Shown piece after piece: positions 27,953-35,949 of a stretch of 64,000 nt of DNA (positions are counted from its first letter, which is position 1; each line of letters starts with the position of its first letter). Position numbers and translations under genes: made by a program. The notes beneath the pieces are model-generated. The model saw only the letters and a list, made by a program, of their open reading frames with translations, ran no database searches and was not told the origin of the DNA. Source of the DNA: Desulfonatronum lacustre DSM 10312 (GTDB taxonomy: Bacteria > Desulfobacterota > Desulfovibrionia > Desulfovibrionales > Desulfonatronaceae); NCBI RefSeq assembly GCF_000519265.1, contig NZ_KI912608.1, forward strand, positions 571,665 through 635,664. Reading direction: 5' to 3'.

Positions 27953-28537
27953 TCAACCGTTCTGTTCTTCCTCCTTTTTCGTCGTGCCTGCCGCATAACC
28001 TTCCACGCTCACGGATTTTTTCATGGCCCGCAGTCCGACCTGGGTGCCGAACCGTTCCGGGTGCATGTGGGACTGGACGATGCCCTCGGCCACCCGCTGG
28101 CGCAGTTCGGCCTCGATTTTTTCCGGGGAGCCGAACAAGATCGCCCCGCAGGGACAGATTTCCACGCAGGCCGGCGTCATCCCTTTGGCCCGGCGTTCGG
28201 CGCAGAGATCGCATTTGGCCACGGGATTTGGGCCGGTTCGGGAATGGGAGATGGCGGCAAAGGGGCAGACCGAGAGGCAGACCATGCAGCCCACGCAGGC
28301 CTTGGGCTGGAGGATGACCGCGCCTTCGTCGTCCTGGTAAAAGGCGTTGACGTTGCAGGCCTTGAGGCAGGCCGGGTTGGTGCAGTGGTGGCAGCTGATG
28401 GGCACGGTGATTCCGTCGCTGGTCCGGGTCATGTGGATCCGGGGCTGGCCGTACAGGTACCCGCAGACCGCCTCGCAGCTTTCGCAGCCGATGCACAGGT
28501 TGTAGTCGATGTACAGGGTTTTCTTGGACTTAGACAT
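27953..28537 (-). CDS. Ferredoxin-type electron-transfer subunit with four 4Fe-4S sites
   Basis: 194 residues from the ATG at 28537 (AAGGAGG upstream). Cysteine groups in order: CIGCESCEAVCG, CHHCTNPACLKACN, CVGCMVCLSVCP, and CDLC with CVEICP. This is the four-cluster pattern of HycB/DmsB-like subunits. It overlaps the 3' end of the flavoprotein gene by eight bases, so the two are co-translated and likely form one NAD(P)H- or ferredoxin-linked complex. No catalytic molybdenum or tungsten subunit is next to it. Confidence 0.85.
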   Translation of the reverse strand: MSKSKKTLYIDYNLCIGCESCEAVCGYLYGQPRIHMTRTSDGITVPISCHHCTNPACLKACNVNAFYQDDEGAVILQPKACVGCMVCLSVCPFAAISHSRTGPNPVAKCDLCAERRAKGMTPACVEICPCGAILFGSPEKIEAELRQRVAEGIVQSHMHPERFGTQVGLRAMKKSVSVEGYAAGTTKKEEEQNG

Positions 28538-29645
28538 CGGCCACCTCCTTCCGGGACGCCTTGTTCTTCGTGTCCCCGGTCGTTTCCCCCGCCATTTCCC
28601 CTCTGGGGGGGGCCGCATCCAGCGGATGGGCCTTGATCCAGCCGTCCAGGGACTCAGCGGCCTTCAGGCCGCTGAGAATGGCCCGGCCGATCTTGGACGG
28701 CCCGGTGAGCACGTCCCCGGCCACGAAGACACCTTCGAACTTGGTCATCTGCAGCCAGCCATGGCCGTCCTTGGAAATGTCCTCCAGGCGCAGCTCCCTG
28801 GGAAAGGGGTTGGTGGGCACCTCGCCGATGGCCGCCACCACCAAGTCCACGTCCAGCTCCTGTTCCCGTGTTTCCTCGCCTTGGGTGAAAACCAGTCGCC
28901 GGGCTTTACCATCCCCGACGATTCGCTTCGGGGAGGTTCGTTCCACCCAACGCACCCCGCGCTGACGCAGGAGCTTGATCTCCATCCGTCCGGCCGGGGC
29001 CTCGTCCACCGTCTTGCGGTAGAGCAGGGTGATTTCCTCGGCTCCCAGGCGCAAGCAGCTTTGAACCACGTCCACCGCGGACAATCCCGCGCCGATCACC
29101 GCCACCCGTTGTCCTTCGACTTTTGGAGGGGCGACCAGGGGCGTCTGGGTCGGGGATTGAGTCATCTTGCAGGCCCGCAAGGGAAAGAGAAACTCCAGTG
29201 ACGTATAGACTCCGGACAGGTCTTCGCCGGGGATGTTCAGTCGTCGCGGTCGCCAACTGCCGGTGCAGATCAGCACGGCAGCGCATTCATGCAGCAGTTC
29301 GGACAGACTGACCATTTCGTCCACGAATTCATCCCCGGACTCGCAGACCTTGTCCTGGGTGCAGATCTTCGTACAGAAATGGAACCGCACGCCGTACTCC
29401 TCGGCAAGCTTTTCAGCGGCGTCCTCGATGCGCCGGGCCGGAATCCGGAAGCCGGGAATGCCGAAGACAAGCAGTCCACCGGCCTTGGGCAATTTGTCGT
29501 AGACATGCACCTCATACCCGGCGCAAGCCAGCCAGCCGGCCGCGGACAACCCGGCCGGCCCGGACCCGACCACCGCCGCCTTCAACCCGTTGGGCGGAGG
29601 CGGCGCGGAACAGAGAAACGCGTAGTTCATGGTGTTCATTGGCAT
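28530..29645 (-). CDS. GltD-like FAD/NAD(P) oxidoreductase
   Basis: 371 residues of the glutamate-synthase small-subunit type: N-terminal FAD site AVVGSGPAGLSAAGWLA, PKAGGLLVFGIPGFRIP, a second dinucleotide site VAVIGAGLSAVDVV, and the final flavin motif GVFVAGDVLTGPSKIG. The usual N-terminal Fe-S domain of GltD is missing; the adjacent four-cluster ferredoxin may supply that function. ATG 29645 or 29639 may be used. No glutamate synthase large subunit is nearby, so a role in NAD(P)H-ferredoxin electron exchange is more likely. Confidence 0.85.
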   Translation of the reverse strand: MPMNTMNYAFLCSAPPPPNGLKAAVVGSGPAGLSAAGWLACAGYEVHVYDKLPKAGGLLVFGIPGFRIPARRIEDAAEKLAEEYGVRFHFCTKICTQDKVCESGDEFVDEMVSLSELLHECAAVLICTGSWRPRRLNIPGEDLSGVYTSLEFLFPLRACKMTQSPTQTPLVAPPKVEGQRVAVIGAGLSAVDVVQSCLRLGAEEITLLYRKTVDEAPAGRMEIKLLRQRGVRWVERTSPKRIVGDGKARRLVFTQGEETREQELDVDLVVAAIGEVPTNPFPRELRLEDISKDGHGWLQMTKFEGVFVAGDVLTGPSKIGRAILSGLKAAESLDGWIKAHPLDAAPPRGEMAGETTGDTKNKASRKEVADV

Positions 29646-29670
29646 TGATCCTCTTGAGAAAACGGCTATC

Positions 29671-29807
29671 AGTCCGTTGAAAAACTCCCAATTGCTTCGT
29701 CACCGCAAAAAATCCAAACTCTCCCGTATCACAACTACGACCTTGAACTTTTTTTGCTCCTTGCTCTTGGGGTTTTTGAACGAACTGCCGAGAAGGACTT
29801 TTCAACA
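29671..29807 (+). repeat. Dispersed repeat family A, copy 2
   Basis: Begins AGTCCGTTGAAAAACTCCC and follows copy 1 closely through CCTTGAACTTTTTTTGCTCC and GGGGTTTTTGAACGAACTG to GGACTTTTCAAC. It sits upstream of the GltD-like gene start, between divergent genes. Confidence 0.85.
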
Positions 29808-29986
29808 TTCAGCTATCGTTCGATAATGAGACGAAATAGAGGCTGCTGGATAACCTACTCCTTCTTTGCTAGATTGCAAGGCTGTTGGCGCTATTGCGCG
29901 GTGAGCGGCCTGAGTGGAAGGATATGCGTCCTCTACGGAGCGGGCCGCCCGTAATCCCTGATCATAACCTCAAGAAGGAGATGCAA
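29808..29986 (+). other. Leader of the CMD-family gene with a possible stem
   Basis: Non-coding. GCGGCC (29905-29910) and GGCCGC (29943-29948) could pair around an inner AGGA/TCCT stem. AAGGAG lies six bases before the ATG at 29987. No known riboswitch was recognised. Confidence 0.25.
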
Positions 29987-30304
29987 ATGTCCAAGGACAA
30001 ATTGCCGAAGAATTTTCAGAAGTTGCAGCAGAATCATCCCGACTTCATGGCCGCCGTGGGCAATCTGGGCAAGGCCGTGCGCGAGGCCGGTCCGCTGGAT
30101 GAGAAGACCATCAACCTGCTCCAGATGGCCGCAGCCGCGGCTCTGCGCATGGAAGGGGCGGTGCACAGCCATGCCCGCCGGGCCATGACCGCCGGGGCCA
30201 CGGAAGTGGAAGTGCGCCACGCCCTGATCGTGCTCACCTCGACCATTGGCTTTCCGGCCGTGGCCACGGCCACGAGTTGGGTCAACGACGTGAGCGAAGA
30301 TTAA
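29987..30304 (+). CDS. Carboxymuconolactone decarboxylase family protein
   Basis: 105 residues from the ATG at 29987. Helical CMD/AhpD-like domain: LDEKTINLLQMAAAAALRME, AVHSHARRAMTAGATEVEVRHAL. The redox CXXC of AhpD is absent; only the histidines of the motif remain, so peroxidase-type chemistry is unlikely. The flavin oxidoreductase gene follows after 29 bases and probably shares the transcript. Confidence 0.82.
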   Translation: MSKDKLPKNFQKLQQNHPDFMAAVGNLGKAVREAGPLDEKTINLLQMAAAAALRMEGAVHSHARRAMTAGATEVEVRHALIVLTSTIGFPAVATATSWVNDVSED

Positions 30305-30333
30305 AAAAAACGAAAACGGAACCTGGAGGCGAA

Positions 30334-31686
30334 ATGCAACGGCACGACGTGATCGTCATCGGATCCGGAACGGCCGGGTATACAGCGGCCCATGCCTGTC
30401 GCAAGGCCGGAAAGAGCGTCCTGGTGGTGGACAAGCGGCCCTTTGGCGGAACCTGCGCCATGCGCGGCTGCCAGCCCAAGAAGATTCTGGTGGCCGCGGT
30501 TCAGGCCGTGCATGGGGCCAATGCCCTGCACGGGCAGGGCGTGACCGGAGAAAGCCGCTTGGATTGGCCTTCCTTGATGCGCTTCAAACGCGACTTCACC
30601 GATGCCGTGCCCCAGGGTACGGAGCAGGGCTTCCTGGACGCCGGGATGCGCACGGCCCACGGTCTGGCCACGTTCGTTGGCCCTCGCCGATTGCGGATCG
30701 GAGAAGAGGAGCATGAAGCCGGGCATATCGTCATCGCCGCCGGGGCCGTACCCAGAAAACTGAAGATTCCCGGCGACGAGGTGCTGCTGGACAGCGACGT
30801 TTTCCTGGAACTGGACGCGCTTCCGGAAAGCATCGCCTTCGTGGGCGGCGGATTCGTCTGCTTTGAATTCGCCTTTATCTGCGCCCTGGCCGGGGTGCGC
30901 ACCACGGTCATCCATCGCGGCGACCGCTTTCTGCGCAACTTTGACCCGGACCTGGTGGCCTTGCTTATGGAGGCCGGCAAGGCTCGGGGGATCGAGTTTC
31001 TGCCCGAAACCAACGTTGTCGCGGTGCGCAGGGATGGACGCGATATCGTGCTTGACCTGGACGGGTCAGGGCCGACGTCCCTGCGTGTTCAATCGGCCGT
31101 GGCCGCCGTCGGGCGGGTGCCGGACCTGGACGGGCTGGGGCTGGACGTTGCCGGAGTCAGCGAAACCCCGAGAGGGATCAGCGTGAACGCCTTCATGCAA
31201 AGCGTCTCCAACCCGGCTGTGTATGCCGTGGGCGACGCTGCGGATGCGCCGTTCGCCCTGGCCACCACCGCGGACATGGAGGCCGAGACCGCGGCGACCA
31301 ACATTCTTCAGGGCAACACCACCGAGGCGGACCACGTAGCCGTTCCCAGCGTCGTGTTTTCTGTTCCGTCCCTGGCCACCGTGGGCATGAGCGAGAAGCA
31401 GGCCCGCCAGGCCTCAGTGGAGCAAGGCTTCAAGCTCACCGTGAATACCGCCGACGCCACGGGCTGGATGACCTCCCGGCGTATCGGCCAGAAGCACGCG
31501 GCCTACAAGGTCATCCTGAACAAGGACGCCGGAACGATCCTGGGAGCGCACCTGCTGGGCCACAACGCCGGGGAGATGATCAATATTCTGGCCCTGGCCA
31601 TCAAGTTCGGCCTGACCAGAACGCAGCTCAAAAGCCTGCTCTGGGCCTACCCGACCCATGTTTCGGACATCAAGTACATGATTTGA
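30334..31686 (+). CDS. Class I pyridine nucleotide-disulfide oxidoreductase with altered C-terminal site
   Basis: 450 residues from the ATG at 30334 (GGAGGCGAA upstream). FAD site IVIGSGTAGYTAAHA, redox disulfide GGTCAMRGCQPKK, NAD(P) site SIAFVGGGFVCFEFA, second flavin motif AVYAVGDAAD, then the dimerisation domain. Family members normally end with an HPT...E pair that acts as base; here the site reads WAYPTHVSD, so His is Tyr and Glu is Asp. Likely a reductase of the broad glutathione/mercuric/dihydrolipoamide reductase type with unknown substrate. Confidence 0.85.
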   Translation: MQRHDVIVIGSGTAGYTAAHACRKAGKSVLVVDKRPFGGTCAMRGCQPKKILVAAVQAVHGANALHGQGVTGESRLDWPSLMRFKRDFTDAVPQGTEQGFLDAGMRTAHGLATFVGPRRLRIGEEEHEAGHIVIAAGAVPRKLKIPGDEVLLDSDVFLELDALPESIAFVGGGFVCFEFAFICALAGVRTTVIHRGDRFLRNFDPDLVALLMEAGKARGIEFLPETNVVAVRRDGRDIVLDLDGSGPTSLRVQSAVAAVGRVPDLDGLGLDVAGVSETPRGISVNAFMQSVSNPAVYAVGDAADAPFALATTADMEAETAATNILQGNTTEADHVAVPSVVFSVPSLATVGMSEKQARQASVEQGFKLTVNTADATGWMTSRRIGQKHAAYKVILNKDAGTILGAHLLGHNAGEMINILALAIKFGLTRTQLKSLLWAYPTHVSDIKYMI

Positions 31687-31750
31687 TCGGGATGGTTCAA
31701 AACCTGTTGACATTGGAAGAATTAAACCGCCCGCTTCGCTCAGGACACGG

Positions 31751-32032
31751 AGGACGCCAAGAAGAGATTTTGCCTTCCGCTGGGTAACTACTTAGTACAT
31801 TTTGTGTCCGATCTTGCTCCGGCAATCGGTGTCGGGGTCGGCGCTTCGCTATCGGAGTCGGAATCGAAACAGGAGGAATTTAGAACGCATCCCAGCGTTT
31901 TCGATCCCGATCCCGATTCCGACCCCGGCAACAGAATTACTCTGTGCTGAGTAGTTACTCCGCTGGAGAGATGCGGAAGGCAAAAGGCTCGCCGCCTATC
32001 GGCGATCTTTTCCTTTGCGTCCCTGGCGTCCT
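31751..32032. repeat. Older palindromic repeat C, split by element B2
   Basis: Left arm AGGACGCCAAGAAGAGATTT then TTGCCTTCCGC (31751-31780). The right arm (31973-32032) is its imperfect complement, reading GCGGAAGGCAAAAGG then TGGCGTCCT. With B2 and one target copy removed, TTGCCTTCCGC-TGGAGAGAT-GCGGAAGGCAA closes into a hairpin. Confidence 0.7.
31784..31958 (+). repeat. Hexamer-arm element family B, copy 2, with 8-bp target duplication
   Basis: 175 bases, terminal inverted repeats GTAACTACTTAGTACA and TGTGCTGAGTAGTTAC, hexamer arms and the inner ACGCATCCCAGCGT hairpin. TCCGCTGG occurs directly before (31776-31783) and directly after (31959-31966), a perfect 8-base target-site duplication. 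Confidence 0.88.
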
Positions 32033-32077
32033 GAGCGACCATCGGGAGCGGGCGGTTCGTCTGAATGCCTGTAACGA

Positions 32078-32602
32078 TCAGACCCGGCCCAAAGCCCCAA
32101 CCACCGCGCGCATGAAGGCCGGCAGATCGTCCGGGGTGCGGCTGGTGATCAGGCCTCCGTCCTCCACGACCTCCTGGTCCACCCAGTTTGCTCCGGCATG
32201 GATCAGGTCGTCCTTGATGGCGAAATACGAGGTCACTGTGCGGCCCTGAAGGATCTTGGCCGAGGCCAGCATCCAGCCGGCGTGGCAGATGGCGGCCACG
32301 ACCTTGCCCTGGTTGGTCAGTTCCCGGACCAGCGAAACCATGGCCGGGTCGCGGCGCATGAAGTCCGGGGCGTACCCCCCGGGAATGACCAGCCCGGCGA
32401 ACTCCGCCGGGTTCAGATCCTTGGCCGCGGCCGTGCTTTTGGCTGTGGTTCCGACCTTGCTGGAATAGACCACCCCGGCCTTGGCGCCGACCACCTCCAC
32501 ATGAGCCCCGGTTTCCAGGAGCCGGTAGTAGGGGTAGATGAACTCGTAATCATTGAACAGTTCCGCGACCATGATCATGACCTTCTTGCCGGACAGTTCC
32601 AT
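32078..32602 (-). CDS. DJ-1/PfpI family protein
   Basis: 174 residues from the ATG at 32602 (GGAGGAGAAT upstream). Class I glutamine amidotransferase-like fold with nucleophile elbow AAICHAGW (Cys), VIPGGYAPDFMRRD and an upstream acidic residue (AELFNDYEF). Family members act as glyoxalase/deglycase-type or protease-like stress proteins; sequence alone does not decide. Single gene. Confidence 0.88.
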   Translation of the reverse strand: MELSGKKVMIMVAELFNDYEFIYPYYRLLETGAHVEVVGAKAGVVYSSKVGTTAKSTAAAKDLNPAEFAGLVIPGGYAPDFMRRDPAMVSLVRELTNQGKVVAAICHAGWMLASAKILQGRTVTSYFAIKDDLIHAGANWVDQEVVEDGGLITSRTPDDLPAFMRAVVGALGRV

Positions 32603-32726
32603 ATTCTCCTCCAGTGTCACCGCGCGAACGCGGGTTGTGGTTGCGTGACGCTTTTTCCAAAACACCGCCACGGTATCCCAAAACAGATCGAGTCGCAAAA
32701 TGCGTGTTTTTTCTTCACGAATTTTG

Positions 32727-32758
32727 TTGACAGCTGATGTGAAAGCCTTGGTTATATT
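32727..32758 (+). promoter_or_regulatory. Candidate sigma-70 promoter for the ABC-F gene
   Basis: TTGACA at 32727-32732 and TATATT at 32753-32758 point toward the ABC-F gene, but the 20-base spacer is long. Transcripts from here would carry the 7-base repeat array in the 5' leader. Confidence 0.3.
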
Positions 32759-32809
32759 AACCTTTCACAGCTCTGCCTATTGACAAATACTCTATTTTTT
32801 GATCAATCC

Positions 32810-32897
32810 TGACCCCTGACCCCTGACCCCTGACCCCTGACCCCTGACCCCTGACCCCTGACCCCTGACCCCTGACCCCTGACCCCTGACCCCTGAC
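32810..32897 (+). repeat. Tandem 7-base array (TGACCCC)12.6
   Basis: Twelve perfect copies of TGACCCC plus TGAC, without interruptions, ending 14 bases before the ATG of the ABC-F gene and so touching its ribosome-binding region. Perfect short tandem arrays tend to change length by slippage. Confidence 0.95.
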
Positions 32898-32911
32898 TTT
32901 CCAATAGAATT

Positions 32912-34876
32912 ATGTCCAAACTCACCATTCATGCCCTGACCAAGTCTTACGGCGGTCGGGATATTTTCAAGGATTTCAATCTGGAAATCGTCGGCGGAAC
33001 CCGCCTGGCGGTGGTCGGCGCCAACGGCGCGGGCAAATCCACCTTGCTGCGCATTCTGGCCGGAGAATCCCACCCCGACAGCGGACGGGTGATTTTTTCC
33101 ACCGGGGCGCGTCTGGGGTACGTGGCCCAGGAACTGGACGCGGGCGACCTGGAGCGCGGGCTGTTGCCCTGGGTCATGGACGCCCTGCCGTCCTGGGCCG
33201 GGTTTTGGCATCGCTGGGAAGAGGCTGTTCAGCGCCGGGATGAAGCGGCCTTGAAGAATCTGGCCGAGGAGCAGACCGTGCTGGAGCACCAGCTCGGCTA
33301 CAGCCCGGAACACCGGGCCAAGACCATCCTCTGCGGCCTGGGCTTTGCCGATGCCGATCTGGGCAAGCCGCTGCAAGCCCTGAGCGGGGGCTGGCGGGAG
33401 CGGGCCAAGCTGGCCCGGGTGCTCACCGCCGGGGCGGACGTGCTGCTTCTGGACGAGCCCACCAACCACCTGGACCTGGAGGCCGTGACCTGGCTGGAGG
33501 AATATCTGCTCGGGTTTGACGGCGTCCTGATTTTTGTGGCCCATGACCGGGTCTTTCTGGACAAGGTGGCCACCCAGACCCTGTATTTAGGCGAAGCCAA
33601 GCCTATTCTCCGGCCCGGCACGTTTTCCGAATTCCTGGCCTGGCGGGAAGAGATGGAGCAGCAGTGGGAGCGCCAGGCCGCGGCCATTGACGATAAGATT
33701 CGTCATCAGGCCGTGTTTATCGACCGTTTCCGGTTCAAGGCCAGCAAGGCCCGGCAAGCCCAGAGCAAGTTGAAGAGCACGGACAAGCTGCAGAAGGAAC
33801 TGGAAGAACTGCGCGGCCAGCGCCCGGAAATCCGGGCCAAGACCCTGTCCTTCTCCCTGCCGGAACCCAGCCGGGGGGATCAGACGGTTTTGGCCGCCGC
33901 GGATCTCGGTTTCGCCTTTGACGACGGTCGACCGCTCTGGCCGCCGCTGACCTTTCAGCTTTACCGGGGGCAGAAGGTGGCCCTGGCCGGACCCAACGGC
34001 GCGGGCAAGACCACGCTGCTCAAGCTGATCAGCGGGGATCTGGCGCCGAATACCGGGCGGATCAAGGTCGGCCCGAATACGGTCATGGGCTATTTCAGCC
34101 AGCACCAGACTGAAATTCTGAATCCGAAAACCTCGGTCCTGTCTGAAATGCGTCGCCTGGCCGGACCCAAGGCCAGCCATTACGAGGTCTGCTCCATTCT
34201 CGGGCTGTTTTTGCTGGGCGAGGAGTACTGGGAACGTCCGGTGGCCGGCCTCAGCGGCGGGGAGAAAAGCCGCCTGCTGCTGGCCTCCCTGTTTGCGGCC
34301 CGGGCCAATTTTTTGGTCCTGGACGAACCGACCAACCACCTGGACTTGGAAAGCCGGGAAGCCTTGATTCGCGCCCTGGAGGAATACACCGGGACTCTGA
34401 TCTTCGTGGCCCACGACCGCCGCCTGCTGGCCGAGGCGGCCCAGGAAGTCTGGGCCGTGGGGCCGGAAGGACTGCACGTGTTCTCTCGCGGGTACGATGA
34501 GTATGAGGAGCATCGCCGCGCGACCCTCTCCGAGTGCGTCGTGGAAAAGCCTTCCCAGGTCGGCAAGGTTTCACGCCAGGAGGACAAGGAACGCCGCCGG
34601 GCCGAGGCTGAGCGCCGCAACGCGCTTTCCCGCAAGCTCAAGCCGTTGAAAGCCGAATACGTCCAGGCCGAGTCCGAACTGGAAACGGTCTTGACGCGCC
34701 AGAGCGAACTGGAACAAATCCTGGCCGATCCGGAAACCTATGCCCGGAGCGAGGAATTTACCCGTCTGAGCAAGGAATATCATGACGTTGAGCAACAGGC
34801 TGAGCGTCTGATGCTTCGGTTGGAAGAGTTGGAAGGCCGGATCGGGGAAGGAGAGAGGGCCGTGGCGGACGCGTGA
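32912..34876 (+). CDS. ABC-F family ATPase, Uup/EttA-like
   Basis: 654 residues with two ABC domains and no membrane segment. First: Walker A GANGAGKST, signature LSGGWRERAKLAR, Walker B LLLDEPTNHLD. Second: GPNGAGKTT, LSGGEKSRLLLA, LVLDEPTNHLD. An inter-domain linker rich in Lys/Arg (about 245-315) and a C-terminal coiled coil (about 545-650) are as in Uup. ABC-F proteins act on ribosomes or, for Uup, in DNA/ribosome maintenance. The start at 32912 has no good ribosome-binding site and is preceded by the 7-base array. Confidence 0.9.
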   Translation: MSKLTIHALTKSYGGRDIFKDFNLEIVGGTRLAVVGANGAGKSTLLRILAGESHPDSGRVIFSTGARLGYVAQELDAGDLERGLLPWVMDALPSWAGFWHRWEEAVQRRDEAALKNLAEEQTVLEHQLGYSPEHRAKTILCGLGFADADLGKPLQALSGGWRERAKLARVLTAGADVLLLDEPTNHLDLEAVTWLEEYLLGFDGVLIFVAHDRVFLDKVATQTLYLGEAKPILRPGTFSEFLAWREEMEQQWERQAAAIDDKIRHQAVFIDRFRFKASKARQAQSKLKSTDKLQKELEELRGQRPEIRAKTLSFSLPEPSRGDQTVLAAADLGFAFDDGRPLWPPLTFQLYRGQKVALAGPNGAGKTTLLKLISGDLAPNTGRIKVGPNTVMGYFSQHQTEILNPKTSVLSEMRRLAGPKASHYEVCSILGLFLLGEEYWERPVAGLSGGEKSRLLLASLFAARANFLVLDEPTNHLDLESREALIRALEEYTGTLIFVAHDRRLLAEAAQEVWAVGPEGLHVFSRGYDEYEEHRRATLSECVVEKPSQVGKVSRQEDKERRRAEAERRNALSRKLKPLKAEYVQAESELETVLTRQSELEQILADPETYARSEEFTRLSKEYHDVEQQAERLMLRLEELEGRIGEGERAVADA

Positions 34877-34938
34877 ACAAGGACAGGGCGCTACTCGTTA
34901 CAATTTAGGAACGTTGAGGCTGCCCTGGTCTGTTTGGT

Positions 34939-34970
34939 GAATGGCCGCCTGAAGTGGCTCTTGGCCATTC
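34939..34970. terminator. Hairpin between ABC-F and PIN genes
   Basis: GAATGGCC / GGCCATTC, 8-base perfect stem with a 16-base loop, between convergent genes. The tail CTTTCG is a weak T-run, so termination is only possible. Confidence 0.4.
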
Positions 34971-34979
34971 CTTTCGCGA

Positions 34980-35399
34980 TCAATCCGTCGTGATCAGCGG
35001 ATTGATGGCCACGACTCCGCGATATGTCTGGCCGGGGCTGAGATCTTCGGAATAGAGATATTCGCAGTTGGCTTTTTCAGCGGCGGCAATGATCAGTGAA
35101 TCCCAGAAGGAAAGCCGCGACAGCATGCTGATGTCAATGGCCTGTTCGATCAACTCCAAGTCATTGTTGACGATTTCCATGTTGCGAAAGGTATGGATGA
35201 TGTTTTTAACGATGAATGGGTCGGCCTTCAGCTTGGTTGTGGCCACGACATAGAATTCGTTGATCACCTGCGTGGAGATGACCGGCTGGTGAGTATCGGT
35301 GAGGGTTTTCAGGATTGTGCGAGCCTTGTCTCGTTTCAGAGGCTCCTTTTGGTCGAGGGCATAGACAAAAAGATTTGTATCGATGAAAATTTTAGACAC
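34980..35399 (-). CDS. PIN-domain toxin (VapC-like)
   Basis: 139 residues from the GTG at 35399. PIN ribonuclease fold with the acidic residues in FIDTNLFVYALD, INEFYVV, FWDSLIIAAAE and YSEDL, expected to bind Mg2+ at the active site. The start overlaps the antitoxin stop by eight bases, the usual coupling of such modules. A longer frame upstream lacks a start suited to the overlap. Confidence 0.82.
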   Translation of the reverse strand: MSKIFIDTNLFVYALDQKEPLKRDKARTILKTLTDTHQPVISTQVINEFYVVATTKLKADPFIVKNIIHTFRNMEIVNNDLELIEQAIDISMLSRLSFWDSLIIAAAEKANCEYLYSEDLSPGQTYRGVVAINPLITTD

Positions 35400-35616
35400 G
35401 ATACAAATCCTCTCGTGACCAAGTCTGTTCACCGGAAGCCACATCCGCTTCATCCATCAGGGCAAACGTGTTTTCGAGCCAATTGCTTTGCTTCTGGGCC
35501 ACGGCTTGCTGGACCAACTTCCGGACGAAAAGATTGAAAGATATATTGTGCGACCGTGCGTACTCCCTTCCGGCCCGCAGCAACTCTTCGTCCATCGAGA
35601 GGGTGATGTTCTTCAT
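35392..35616 (-). CDS. Antitoxin of the PIN module
   Basis: 74 residues: N-terminal ribbon-helix-helix-like part (KNITLSMDEELLRAGREYAR, FNLFVRKLVQQAV) and an acidic C-terminal tail (LMDEADVASGEQTWSREDLY) of the kind that wraps a toxin. It precedes and overlaps the PIN gene and would autoregulate the pair. Confidence 0.78.
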   Translation of the reverse strand: MKNITLSMDEELLRAGREYARSHNISFNLFVRKLVQQAVAQKQSNWLENTFALMDEADVASGEQTWSREDLYRV

Positions 35617-35710
35617 GGCGCACTCCTTTTTTACACAGGCTATGTGCGCACAGAAGGCTTGTCAAGGAAAGCGCTTCGATCGCTTCGGGCTATATTTATC
35701 TCAAAATGTC

Positions 35711-35945
<235 letters not shown>

Positions 35946-35949
<4 letters not shown>

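Noticed and set aside
32810-32897. CRISPR array
   Set aside because: The 7-base units are contiguous with no spacers; it is a simple tandem repeat.
32792-33544. A 250-residue minus-strand frame beginning inside the ABC-F gene
   Set aside because: Shadow of the ABC-F coding region running into the 7-base array.
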